Origin: a virus
Virus record (IMG/VR): IMGVR_UViG_3300009593_000004
Coordinates: 1-39,374 of that record
Strand: one strand, 5' to 3'
DNA length: 39,374 bases
Shown here: positions 9,201 through 15,749 of the stretch, one piece after another
How the letters are laid out: each line of letters opens with the position of its first letter
Numbering within the stretch: position 1 is the stretch's first letter
Made by a program: the position numbers and the translations under genes
Notes under the pieces: generated by a model
Told to the model about the DNA's origin: nothing
What the model saw: only the letters and a program-made list of their open reading frames with translations
Database searches by the model: none

Positions 9201-11810
9201 CGATCTTTACATGCCGATCCGAGGAAACGTTATGAATTGTGGGAGTTGGGCGCTCAACATATGAGGGTGAGCCACGCCACTGACAGCAGACATTCTGGTT
9301 TGTCGTTTTTATTCCCAGATAATTTAAGAGATGGCGGGTGGGGTCCACCATCCCAGACAAAAAGCACGATGTGGGATGAGGGTGTACAAAAGGATATATA
9401 CAATATAGAACCTCCATCAGGACAAACTGAGGTTTGGGTTCCTGAAATAGAAGGTCAAATGAGGTTCAAATCCGACCGTCCAAATCTAAAAGGGCTTTCT
9501 GCAGAAACTAAAAGGGGCACTAGGATTTATGACACTATTTACGAGGAAATACGTACTTCTTTCCGTCAAGACGGATACGTCGGCTTTGTTTGGGCTAACT
9601 CTTATGACACAAAAAATGCTGCTTTTCAAGTAATGGATAGGGCCACTAGAGAAGGTGTCAATTCTGGTCGCATCCTTGGTTCTACCCCGACTTTTGTTTT
9701 GACTGATCCTATGGCTTTAAGGCCAAGGGCTGGAACTGCTACTGCTGATCTACCTTTAGGCCAACTTGGGGAAAAAGGTATGTTAGATGGCATTGTTGCT
9801 GATGTCCCAAGAATCAATGACGAGTTTGAAAGACTATTGCGGGAGGGCGATGCGGCTAATGCCCCTAGGATAGACCCTTTGGAAGCAGAGATTACTAACA
9901 AACTGCAAGTAAACTTTAAAAACAGGGAGGAAGTAGCGAGAGCCGTTAATCGCTCTAAAAGAACTGTTGAGCAGGCGAAGCGACAAAAGAGACAAATAGA
10001 GGAGTTGTATAGCGGGAAGACTAGAAATAAAAAAGGCGAAAAAATACTTGATGAATTGCAGAGGGAAATAAACGAACTTGAAGAAGGTTTAGAAAACCTT
10101 CAAGAAGCACGAAGAATAATAGATGACGTTAGAGCAAATCCTACAAATCATCCTGCTGCTGTTACTGCTAGAGAACTTGGAGATAGAGGTTTACAGGACC
10201 TTGAATCAATTGAACAAGCAATAGAGATTTTAGGCCACCAATTCTTTCTTAAAGAAGGAATGAGTAAAGAATGGTTAGATGCCATAACTAACAGAGCACT
10301 CTATGAAGGTGAAGGAAGCATAGATTCTATTCTCGCCAGAACTGTTGATCATGGCAAACCTATTCCTGCTGACATTGAATTGTCTGATATAGCGAATCTT
10401 GCAGATGAGGCTGAACGTTTTCATGCTGCTGGATTTAAACCTATAGGTAACTCTATGGGTCCTGAATTTATGGTTGAAGTGATGGCTGCAGAAACTCGTT
10501 TTCAGGCCACTGGAAGATTAAAAACTTTCTTAAAACATTATGACCGTTTACATAACTTGTTGAAAGGGTATCAGATAGCAAAAACTGGTTTCCATTTACG
10601 TAACGCTTATGGCGGATTTTTCAACAACATGCTTCACGGCATTGACACTGCTTCGTATCGTCAATTTAGAAGAGCGGTAAAACATTACAGAAGAGAAGGT
10701 GCTGATGCTGGACGTATGCGAGTACCTCCTGAGCATTTAGCGATTGTTAAACAGATGGATGAGGCAGGTTTGCTTGCTCAGGGTGCTGGTCAAGTCGCTG
10801 CAGAATTTGGGAATACTGCTTTAACTGTGGCGGGTAAAAAGATTCCTTTGAAAACGCTTAGAAAAAACTTTTCTCCTTTTAGTTCTCAAAACCTTTTATT
10901 AAGGTCTAGCCGTAAGGCAGGTACTTGGGTTGAAAGTTATTTACGTGGATCGTTGGCTTTTGACACTTTGAAGAAAGGCAGAACAGTGGATGATGCCTTT
11001 GAGAACGTGTGGAGATACCACTTTGATTACGACGATTTGTCTGATTTTGAACGTGGTGTTGTTAAAAGAGTTATTCCCTTTTACACGTGGACTCGTAAGG
11101 TAACGCCTTTAATGATTGAGGAACTTATTAAGAATCCTTCAAAGTTTCAACGAATAAACAATGTTAGAAACAATATTGTGGCTCAGGACACTGAGCAACC
11201 TCGGTACGTTCCTGAGTGGATGCTTGAATCAGGTGGGTTTCAAATACCTTATGAGGTTGAAGGCGAAAATCTTTGGATGGTTCCTGATCTTCCGATCAAG
11301 ACCCCTAGGGAGGTTCTTGATCCTGTGATCAATACGGACACGAGTATGTCTGTTTCTGATCGTCTTGGGCGTGCTGTTGAGGTTCTTGGGTCTCAGGTTA
11401 CACCTCTATTGAAAAGTCCTGCTGAACTTTGGGGAAACAGACAATTCTTTCATGGATACGAATTTAGTGAGGAGTATCAGGTTGTTCCTGACGTTTTCCA
11501 AAGGGTTCCTTTGTTGATGGAAGCGATGAATACGATTGGATGGGCAGATAAGTCACGTAGTGGTAATTGGATGATGAAAGATGATCGTTTACATTTCATG
11601 GCTTCTTTCTTGCCGACGCTCGGAGATGTGAGAAGATTGTTCCCAAGTGAAGAAAAATATCAGCAAAGAACGCTTTCTACTTGGATGTCATTTATGTTCG
11701 GTTTAGGTATACGAACGAACACTGAATGGGAGCAGCAGCGTGCTAGGAATGCTGAAGAATGGGATAAACGACAGGATCAAAAAGATATGGACGATCTATA
11801 CCGCAATTAG
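3285..11810 (+). CDS. Giant multidomain internal virion protein (2841 residues)
   Basis: One uninterrupted frame covering 22% of the genome. Residues about 674-783 and 2205-2282 are strong coiled coils rich in Lys, Glu, Ala and Gln. Residues about 1055-1165 resemble the N-lobe of a kinase-like fold seen in large phage head-associated proteins: a Gly-rich loop, then VYVKEYPNASQAYAESAANA, then GLDAPASYV and FHIAPWVDGS; no catalytic loop follows. Residues about 2440-2700 resemble a conserved C-terminal module of large phage virion proteins (TGFHLRNAYGGFFNNML, later VIPFYTWTRKVTP). Position among ejection-protein candidates suggests a very large gp16-like protein, injected or lining the ejection channel. 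I see no lytic transglycosylase motif and no N4-type RNA polymerase motif. Start ATG 3285 is 12 bases after the preceding stop. Confidence 0.75.
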   Translation: MAFPNRAELAGMVNPAAKTEIDLDDIEPVEVEPIDWGDIVGKLPETPEQPDNSGWTWTEEQFTNAQDQYVESQIAALDWEAEQAKPWYAKGMIGVTLNALQKPLAATTSLLKEVTDMQQGQGFSWTDFKTQVDENYTFGRYIHEEMNWMEDVSIGGWKPVDNIVGFIGDVAFDPLTFLGLVGKGGALAGQIARTGGAAAARSVIRNGSDDLLRRVAVYGDDAVENAVKRWANDPSAAITLKSQNPAVGDVVFKLDDAVRSEVNFIREMGAKSRPSQISGPDLNRIGDIYGRYGLDRNGLSALDDGFTKAWFEAGEKVGWEFGIKMPFTGMVGRGIYNKVAKRIGRAPSYEPKTLFKLVSSDTRAGDLFIRSPMTGARLAGRKATTGFHRVTGNAFNGRAGVFKQTIAEGAGRHGVAKVLQAKEGLLAVGRGAAKGRQAEVAATLRASETFRAARREGLDETDIYRAMGGDTEVLGRVTPELAEDLGVVMDDLKTIFHDMAGEEFIGDVINYVPRIPQQEVLDYLAKNGGLGRVPRKFGHTKAGPEMQRTYLSPSEFKEKARQFGGDRAKTEAAGFSDEILGHKLYDIGEINPRTGQAASSVEVQINEIFKDLDIGYEMFSENASVAVGSYIKAMSRRVTEVHAEHLLKQTGQFQPQWLYHHKPPTEGVRGAVQQLKRLETKRAIAWKRLTQATADEVIAGKGAEVAALKARRLKLQEDHNAAQAKVAKAEAELQAKSEELIAKDVTIQEIEAELAKLDTSKNIIAAEAERQAIARKLSKILTTEDSADLFRHMHDRVRAISVTQIRIQQKLSYYFNDLDEAYEIIGRIGRGEVEDGAVTTSRGVYQVDEIEDTVAKIMDEFADDPLADWMVLDEYDAFLGTQHVQNPSEVGHNVQGFMSVLEGFDAKMADAMQTFDTIAGHYGIDAVGGVAPTPKRIRDATKNVKERINMIGKDDILDDLSPELLADLDVYISSLGSSRVANALRPDNNLDRFLKDAKEALERRYNYLDDVVEGSDIGSTKIDVSDGIGGSIEINFADYVYFKSLKEELEAGIHSVMPVHRTSIDEILQKGTLIKSSEELGGTFNGGLYSYNNGGKIENVYVKEYPNASQAYAESAANALYRGMGLDAPASYVSVGVDGKTFHIAPWVDGSTLKEIDDVSEGVISAAIESSGKNAVEPFEGLHYGVDEGLQVRAAVEEPINIPDSFYNSRGQKAAPSGENAIRPYTTSEITHILRLRRVETSAWDDVLDLGGGAAKGSTKNRDMVANPTRGEDAAARELGVQGEFTPLSDESLNYHVLVEGGEESMITSTFKVHHDDAQVPVNPYHYDGTPPSMMDWDQKLILARDVYIHPTTGDVMVMSDNPAQWRGWDPQDPAIAREGPDGPQPLFPEHYNGLIFPEHLPYLIPIAKRQTWRSTRKPLGRVLQQGEVADRLVGLNPVENLSDVMVSNAGTRISRIDTGNAFGYGSVKAPKQTRKPVTDAKGRSYSPLRMGNAKAQVQRMIHLRTQHGGWEEFLRREVRGIPEEDIKILATQLEGASARMAEEAGLPYPKIDELAEAKNHLIVTHRTSSGFWGNSWRGDGHENHQFIFDPRITGYSNHSSVTHWPDKFGTNFTSGDVNYALGGSIGGGAVDLTGEHFVRRLESFKDHALADGSGRTLGDLPEFQNGELQRYLREEAEVIRQANPEILEGIESGALEIRRRANMPLRVTKYDDIVILDPKTGQPMSMNDIAIDEGWPLGPNFQPTVKAELELEHINQIKVFGSHDPTYVQNQMLVESDEISLVEAMGKQSREEYSMGGNPTQGGTDLKTYPDGTAWKAYDPDNSMLHTRQAMNETWVDMGTRISDDTFELLMMHHERTLKELKLAYKENKISANWIPMVRYERMVNTVRLYKDLENVSMVTDVLETPTERLLFASWLSETPPKNDLNLAGLDTNPKAMARWTEGRFSSTFVDEMTSAQRRNLLNEYRLQYDPRSLHADPRKRYELWELGAQHMRVSHATDSRHSGLSFLFPDNLRDGGWGPPSQTKSTMWDEGVQKDIYNIEPPSGQTEVWVPEIEGQMRFKSDRPNLKGLSAETKRGTRIYDTIYEEIRTSFRQDGYVGFVWANSYDTKNAAFQVMDRATREGVNSGRILGSTPTFVLTDPMALRPRAGTATADLPLGQLGEKGMLDGIVADVPRINDEFERLLREGDAANAPRIDPLEAEITNKLQVNFKNREEVARAVNRSKRTVEQAKRQKRQIEELYSGKTRNKKGEKILDELQREINELEEGLENLQEARRIIDDVRANPTNHPAAVTARELGDRGLQDLESIEQAIEILGHQFFLKEGMSKEWLDAITNRALYEGEGSIDSILARTVDHGKPIPADIELSDIANLADEAERFHAAGFKPIGNSMGPEFMVEVMAAETRFQATGRLKTFLKHYDRLHNLLKGYQIAKTGFHLRNAYGGFFNNMLHGIDTASYRQFRRAVKHYRREGADAGRMRVPPEHLAIVKQMDEAGLLAQGAGQVAAEFGNTALTVAGKKIPLKTLRKNFSPFSSQNLLLRSSRKAGTWVESYLRGSLAFDTLKKGRTVDDAFENVWRYHFDYDDLSDFERGVVKRVIPFYTWTRKVTPLMIEELIKNPSKFQRINNVRNNIVAQDTEQPRYVPEWMLESGGFQIPYEVEGENLWMVPDLPIKTPREVLDPVINTDTSMSVSDRLGRAVEVLGSQVTPLLKSPAELWGNRQFFHGYEFSEEYQVVPDVFQRVPLLMEAMNTIGWADKSRSGNWMMKDDRLHFMASFLPTLGDVRRLFPSEEKYQQRTLSTWMSFMFGLGIRTNTEWEQQRARNAEEWDKRQDQKDMDDLYRN

Positions 11811-11837
11811 TTGGTTGGGACGACTAGTGTACTGTTT

Positions 11838-12590
11838 ATGAGTAATTTTAATTATATTTCAAGAGAAGAGTGGGGTCCTATCCCCATGAAACGAAGTCTT
11901 GTTCCTTTTAAACCCCATAAGATTGAAGGCATTGTTTTTCATCATACGACTGGGGCCGCTAGTGATCCTATTAAGCGTGTAAAGCAGCATGATCGGCATC
12001 ATGTGCATGGTCGTGGTTGGTCTACGATTGCTTACAATTGGTTGATTGGTGAGAAGGGTGAGATTATTGAAGGTCGCGGTTGGAATGTTGGTGGGGCTAC
12101 TAAAAATTGGAACAGTAAAACTGTTTCCATTTCGTATGTTGGTTCTGGTGATGAGATTACTGAGGCCGCTTTAGACGCTTGTCGTACAGTAATTGATGAA
12201 TGTCGTTCTAAATATGGGGATTTGTGGATCAAATCTCATCGTGATTTCAAACCTACGTATTGTCCTTCTGACAAGATTGCTGCTTGGGTGGCGGATGGTT
12301 GCGATGTTTTGAGCGAGAATCCGAAGATGGTTGATTGGGATGAATTAAGAAAGTGGTCTGACGCTATTTCCGACCAGTTGGCTTCTAAGCCTCTTAGGAG
12401 AGGTTCTCGTGGTTTGGTGGTTACACAGGTGCAGAGGCGCTTGAATCAGCGTGGATGCCCTGTAGGGGCCGCTGACGGCATTTATGGACGTAAGACAGTG
12501 TCAGGAGTTAAGAAGTTTCAGAGACAATCTGGAATTAAGCAGGACGGAAAAGTTGGTCCTATTACATGGAGGTTCCTATGGAATTCTTAA
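11838..12590 (+). CDS. Endolysin: N-acetylmuramoyl-L-alanine amidase with peptidoglycan-binding domain
   Basis: A 250-residue lysis enzyme. Residues 5-155 are an Amidase_2/PGRP domain: it opens with ISREEWGP, carries zinc ligands H35 or H36 (VFHHTTG), H134 (KSHRDF) and C142 (PTYCPSDK), and has the family's WxxIAYNWLI segment near 61-70. It cleaves the bond between muramic acid and L-alanine. Residues 188-248 are a PG_binding_1 repeat (GLVVTQVQRRLN, ADGIYGRKT, KKFQRQSG, DGKVGPITW). I prefer ATG 11838 because the family usually begins a few residues before REEWG; a TTG at 11811, directly after the preceding stop, would add nine residues. Its 3' end overlaps the next small membrane gene, forming a lysis pair. 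Confidence 0.93.
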   Translation: MSNFNYISREEWGPIPMKRSLVPFKPHKIEGIVFHHTTGAASDPIKRVKQHDRHHVHGRGWSTIAYNWLIGEKGEIIEGRGWNVGGATKNWNSKTVSISYVGSGDEITEAALDACRTVIDECRSKYGDLWIKSHRDFKPTYCPSDKIAAWVADGCDVLSENPKMVDWDELRKWSDAISDQLASKPLRRGSRGLVVTQVQRRLNQRGCPVGAADGIYGRKTVSGVKKFQRQSGIKQDGKVGPITWRFLWNS

Positions 12591-12724
12591 GAGATAATGC
12601 AGTTACTATGACTGCTGCAGTTGGCGCTATTGTTTTGGCTGCTACTGGCGCTTTGGCTGGAGAGGCTGCTATTGCATTCCTCGCTGGTTCAGTTATGCGT
12701 TCTCCAATGCCTAGTAAAAAATAA
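12578..12724 (+). CDS. Small membrane protein, holin candidate
   Basis: A 48-residue frame inside the end of the amidase gene and beyond it. It has a strong Shine-Dalgarno GGAGG at 12568-12572, five bases before ATG 12578. Residues about 9-40 are one Ala/Gly/Val-rich hydrophobic span with few charges (AAVGAIVLAATGALAG), between a short charged N terminus and a basic tail (SPMPSKK). Overlap with an endolysin gene, small size and one span make it the best holin candidate here. Family membership cannot be shown from sequence alone. Confidence 0.7.
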   Translation: MEFLRDNAVTMTAAVGAIVLAATGALAGEAAIAFLAGSVMRSPMPSKK

Positions 12725-12727
12725 GTC

Positions 12728-13033
12728 ATGCCCGAAGAGCCTGACTTAGAATCCCTTTGGGATAGTTGGGTTAGTTCGGAGGAGGCAGCCGACTTAGAGT
12801 CTGAGGTTTGGGATGGTCTTCTTGAGAACGTTCACTTATTTGACGTAAACGACGGAACTCACGCAGGATGGGTGGAAGATCAACTAGCAGTCTTACTGGT
12901 TTTTGATCTGAATGAGGCTTTAATGTTCTCAAGTGAAACCGAGGAAGACGCAGTGGATTGGACAATCCATCAACTTGTTTATAGCGCTGTAGAGGGCTTG
13001 ATAGAGCACGCTTTACAGATGCGAGGATATTAA
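12728..13033 (+). CDS. Acidic protein of unknown function, last gene of late block
   Basis: A 101-residue, strongly acidic protein (many Glu and Asp, Trp at several positions, few basic residues), predicted mixed helix without a membrane span. It starts three bases after the holin-candidate stop. Its TAA at 13031-13033 overlaps the stop codon of the opposing minus-strand gene. No motif recognised. The charge profile is that of small phage inhibitors or DNA mimics, but nothing specific supports such a role. Confidence 0.65.
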   Translation: MPEEPDLESLWDSWVSSEEAADLESEVWDGLLENVHLFDVNDGTHAGWVEDQLAVLLVFDLNEALMFSSETEEDAVDWTIHQLVYSAVEGLIEHALQMRGY

Positions 13034-13620
13034 TCAGACAAGTCCGCTTCTAGTTCTAGCAGGAATGTTTCCCGACACAGCATGATTCCGATTATGCAGT
13101 AGCCGATTATGTCGTCAAATGAATCCTCAACGGATTCATAATTTGCATGTGAGATATCAGATGTATCGTGTTGATGTCTCCGTAGGAGATTTTTGATTCG
13201 TGCTATTTTGTCGCTTATGCGAACCATGAGTCCGTGTATGCCGAAGCGCAGGATGTTGTTGTGCCCATAGTCGTGTTGTTTACGAGCAAGTAGGTCTGTT
13301 ACCTCTGACGCTGATGAGTAATCTTTCATTCCGTTCAGTCCTGATGCTGCCATAGCCATTGAGGCTATTGTTCCCCACCACGACTCAAGAGGGCTTCGGT
13401 CGTTTTTGCCTAGTATTCCTTTGAATGAGAATTCTGAGCCTTCCCACCATTCGTCACATAATGCTTCTAGGCAGTCATCTAGGATGTTTAACATCTGTCT
13501 AGGAGGATATGCACCGAATGCTTCTTCGTAGTCCATTCTGCCTACATCTATGTATGCTGCAGCCTGTTCTGCGCCTTGTTCCCATGTTTCTGGGGTTATG
13601 TCTGTTGGGTCATTATCCAT
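13030..13620 (-). CDS. Nmad1/DUF1599-like, MazG-related protein
   Basis: A 196-residue protein. The C-terminal half carries the pattern of the nucleotide-modification-associated domain 1 (DUF1599): KQHDYGHNNI at 114-123, VRISDKIARIKNLL at 133-146, and ESVEDSFDDIIGYCIIGIML at 162-181. The acidic and Lys residues match the all-helical MazG-type NTP pyrophosphatase fold. Such proteins are proposed to act on (modified) nucleotides in phage DNA metabolism. The N-terminal 100 residues are acidic and not recognised. SD AGGAG lies seven bases before ATG 13620. The gene overlaps the sigma-like gene upstream by eight bases and ends the early block. Confidence 0.75.
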   Translation of the reverse strand: MDNDPTDITPETWEQGAEQAAAYIDVGRMDYEEAFGAYPPRQMLNILDDCLEALCDEWWEGSEFSFKGILGKNDRSPLESWWGTIASMAMAASGLNGMKDYSSASEVTDLLARKQHDYGHNNILRFGIHGLMVRISDKIARIKNLLRRHQHDTSDISHANYESVEDSFDDIIGYCIIGIMLCRETFLLELEADLSD

Positions 13621-14005
13621 ATAAGTACTCCTGTATAATTGGATTGTTTTCTATTTGTGTGCGGATTTTACCTAATATCTGATCTCTTCTGCGAGCAAGA
13701 GTTGTTTTCGGTATTGAGAGAGTTATCGCTAACTCCCTCAAACTTTTCTTCTCAAATAATAATGCATCTACTATAAATCTTTCCATTGGTGGTAAATCTT
13801 CTACTGCTTCTACAAGCAGTTCTCTTAAGCCTCGTGCTTCATCCTGTGTGAATGGTATAGCGGTATGAGGAGGTAAGCCTATAAGGGCTTCTACAACTCC
13901 TTGAGGCTGGTTTTGACTTTGTCCTTTTCTAAGAGAATAGGGGTCAACAGGGTATTCTTTACGATGTCTTCGCACTTTCCCAAACTGACTCTGCGGGAAC
14001 TGCAT
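13613..14005 (-). CDS. Sigma-70 region 4-like helix-turn-helix protein
   Basis: A 130-residue protein. The C-terminal 65 residues look like sigma region 4: a helix around LRELLVEAVEDLPPMERFIV, then SLRELAITLSIPKTTLARRR as helix-turn-helix, then a basic helix. Regions 2 and 3 are missing, so it is not a complete sigma factor. It more likely binds DNA alone or redirects host RNA polymerase to phage promoters. The N-terminal half is basic and Pro/Gln-rich. ATG 14005 overlaps the upstream gene by 47 bases; GTG 13975 (VRRHRK) is a plausible later start with GGGAAA before it. Confidence 0.75.
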   Translation of the reverse strand: MQFPQSQFGKVRRHRKEYPVDPYSLRKGQSQNQPQGVVEALIGLPPHTAIPFTQDEARGLRELLVEAVEDLPPMERFIVDALLFEKKSLRELAITLSIPKTTLARRRDQILGKIRTQIENNPIIQEYLYG

Positions 14006-14411
14006 AATACTCGTGGCCTTCTGGGAAGGTTTTTATTTGTGCATTCTTTATTAACTTAATAAAGTCCTTTAAAGGTATTTGACAGGTTCTGTCATTTAAA
14101 GAGTCGTACCAAAAAAGGTCCACTGGGAACACTTTGTTCCATTGTTTTAAAGCGTCAAGTTTGTCTAGTTTCATGTGGCAGAGTTGCGAACGTCCGAAAC
14201 CTTGAACTTCTACTAGTCCATGGCTAGTTAGATAATCAGGTGTATGCCTGATCATCAGGGGAAGCAGACGCAACGACACTGCAGGACGATTAAGTCCGTA
14301 TCTTTCAAAAGAAACTTTTGCTGTTTCCTCGTATTTACTTTCAGCGATGTCTCCCAGAGTGTTTACTCTGTTCTGCCAAGACTGATCTTTAAATGAATTA
14401 AATGTGCTCAT
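13959..14411 (-). CDS. PD-(D/E)XK-like protein, possible nuclease
   Basis: A 150-residue protein with RHTPDYLTSHGLVEVQGFGR near residues 55-74. This fits the PD-(D/E)XK core spacing, D then E-x-Q, where Gln stands in the usual Lys place. Flanking elements are a helical N terminus with conserved-looking acidic residues (GDIAESKYEE) and a later sheet (VFPVDLFWYDS). The ATG overlaps the RusA stop as ATGA, so it is coupled to the resolvase. Nuclease, or degenerate nuclease fold, is the best call. Position in the replication cassette supports DNA processing. Confidence 0.55.
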   Translation of the reverse strand: MSTFNSFKDQSWQNRVNTLGDIAESKYEETAKVSFERYGLNRPAVSLRLLPLMIRHTPDYLTSHGLVEVQGFGRSQLCHMKLDKLDALKQWNKVFPVDLFWYDSLNDRTCQIPLKDFIKLIKNAQIKTFPEGHEYYAVPAESVWESAKTS

Positions 14412-14770
14412 GCTTTTAGCGCGTCTATTCTGAGAACTTGTTTATCGTCCTCTATGAGATTACTACGCTGCAAGCCATCTAGGAAGGCCTTTATGTAGTT
14501 ATCTAAATCTCCACGCAGTTTAGATTTGGTATCTTTGTGCATTTGCGTGATCGTGCACAGGACAGTCTCTGATTCAAAAGTTAATTCAACTTCAACTGGT
14601 CCTTCAAATCTTGGGCAATCTTCGTCTATGGAGTCTTGGATAAGTTTTTCCCACTCTAAAGTTTTCTTCGGAGTGTAAACCCTGCCCCCTCTAGTCATCC
14701 GAGGACGACCTTTAGGGACAGGCTTTCCGTGAACTACGAACGAGTATGATTTATCTGTAGTTGAGGGCAT
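14408..14770 (-). CDS. rusA: RusA-type Holliday junction resolvase
   Basis: A 120-residue protein, the usual RusA length. It has the N-terminal GKPVPKGRPRMT element and the conserved acidic core GDLDNYIKAFLDGLQRSNLI followed by EDDKQV; those aspartates coordinate magnesium in the family. RusA dimers cut four-way junctions made during recombination or replication-fork repair, and in phages they help debranch concatemers before packaging. I use ATG 14770; an upstream TTG would add three residues. The gene overlaps the primase by 20 bases and the PD-(D/E)XK-like gene by four. Confidence 0.88.
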   Translation of the reverse strand: MPSTTDKSYSFVVHGKPVPKGRPRMTRGGRVYTPKKTLEWEKLIQDSIDEDCPRFEGPVEVELTFESETVLCTITQMHKDTKSKLRGDLDNYIKAFLDGLQRSNLIEDDKQVLRIDALKA

Positions 14771-15749
14771 GTGTAGCAACCATTTCGTATTGTCTTCTAG
14801 ACTCTACCGCACCTCGTCCATGAAACTTGGGACCTTCATCAGGCCACCATCTCGGAACGACATCTCTGTCAAAAGTTTCCAGTTCCCTGATTATCTCCAC
14901 TGAGGTCCATCCTGCTTGCGCTAGTTCCCTAGCGAACCTATGTATCCAGCCATGTCTGCCTTTACCTGCGCCATGTCCTCTGAAGTGTGGAGTGGGTCCA
15001 CGATCAATCATCGCTGCTGCGAGAGGAGGTAACCGTCCGTTACTCCCTTTCTTTTTCAGCGGATCAGTGTCGTATCCTCCTGCGGGTCTACGTGGGACAA
15101 CTTTAGGGGCTTCTCTGGGCGCTAACCCATAGTCTGGAGCACGATACAGAGCAGCCGCTCGTACAAGACCTACTCGTATGAGTGGCTTGTCAATGCGGTC
15201 TTCTTCTGCGGCATCTAGGAACTCCTCTAAAGTCCATTCCCCTACCTGCTGTTTACCTTCTGCACGATTGCCTCCATACGGTAAGCGTATGTAGTTACCT
15301 ACGCTTCCTTCTGGAAGCGATTCTTGCTTCGGGTACACAGCGTCGTATTTGAGGTCAAAGAGTTGACAGGCGGAAGATAAAGCGTGACGCATGATTCTCG
15401 CTGGTACACGCTCGTGAGCGAATACCCATACGTGGAATCCTTTACTGCGGGAAGTCTCAATCCAAGGATTAAGGTCTAATGCTTCTAGCATTGTCGCAAG
15501 TTTGTCTGCTTCTTCCCAATCGTCTTCGCCTTCGTCTATATCTACGCAGCCCCAAGTGACTGTCCATTCTTCTTGAAGTTCATCAGGCGGAATCATCGGG
15601 TAGATACCTATAGGTTCTTCTCCAGATATATGCCGCATCATTAGTTCAAGCGTTACAGGCTCCCACTTGCATCCGCCTGCTTCTGTTCCGTAGGCCCCAT
15701 CAAAGCCACGAAATAATTTAAGCATGCGTTGTGCTAATTCTTCACTCAT
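14751..15749 (-). CDS. Archaeo-eukaryotic primase (AEP) superfamily protein
   Basis: A 332-residue protein from ATG 15749, which overlaps the helicase stop by eight bases; an upstream in-frame ATG at 15815 would lie deeper in the helicase gene. Catalytic features of the AEP fold are clear: D70-x-D72 in TWGCVDIDEG, the SRSKGFHVWVF strand (101-111) with its nucleotide-binding Ser/Lys/His, and GNYIRLPYGGN (151-161), a hallmark of TOTE-type and prim-pol primases. A basic C-terminal region with GAGKGRHGWIHRFARELA may be a PriCT-like helical domain. It makes primers and could also extend them. The neighbouring DnaB-like helicase fits a phage primosome. Confidence 0.85.
   Translation of the reverse strand: MSEELAQRMLKLFRGFDGAYGTEAGGCKWEPVTLELMMRHISGEEPIGIYPMIPPDELQEEWTVTWGCVDIDEGEDDWEEADKLATMLEALDLNPWIETSRSKGFHVWVFAHERVPARIMRHALSSACQLFDLKYDAVYPKQESLPEGSVGNYIRLPYGGNRAEGKQQVGEWTLEEFLDAAEEDRIDKPLIRVGLVRAAALYRAPDYGLAPREAPKVVPRRPAGGYDTDPLKKKGSNGRLPPLAAAMIDRGPTPHFRGHGAGKGRHGWIHRFARELAQAGWTSVEIIRELETFDRDVVPRWWPDEGPKFHGRGAVESRRQYEMVATHALNYR

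Noticed and set aside
3285-11810. N4-type virion RNA polymerase
   Set aside because: Size is similar, but I find none of the polymerase catalytic motifs.
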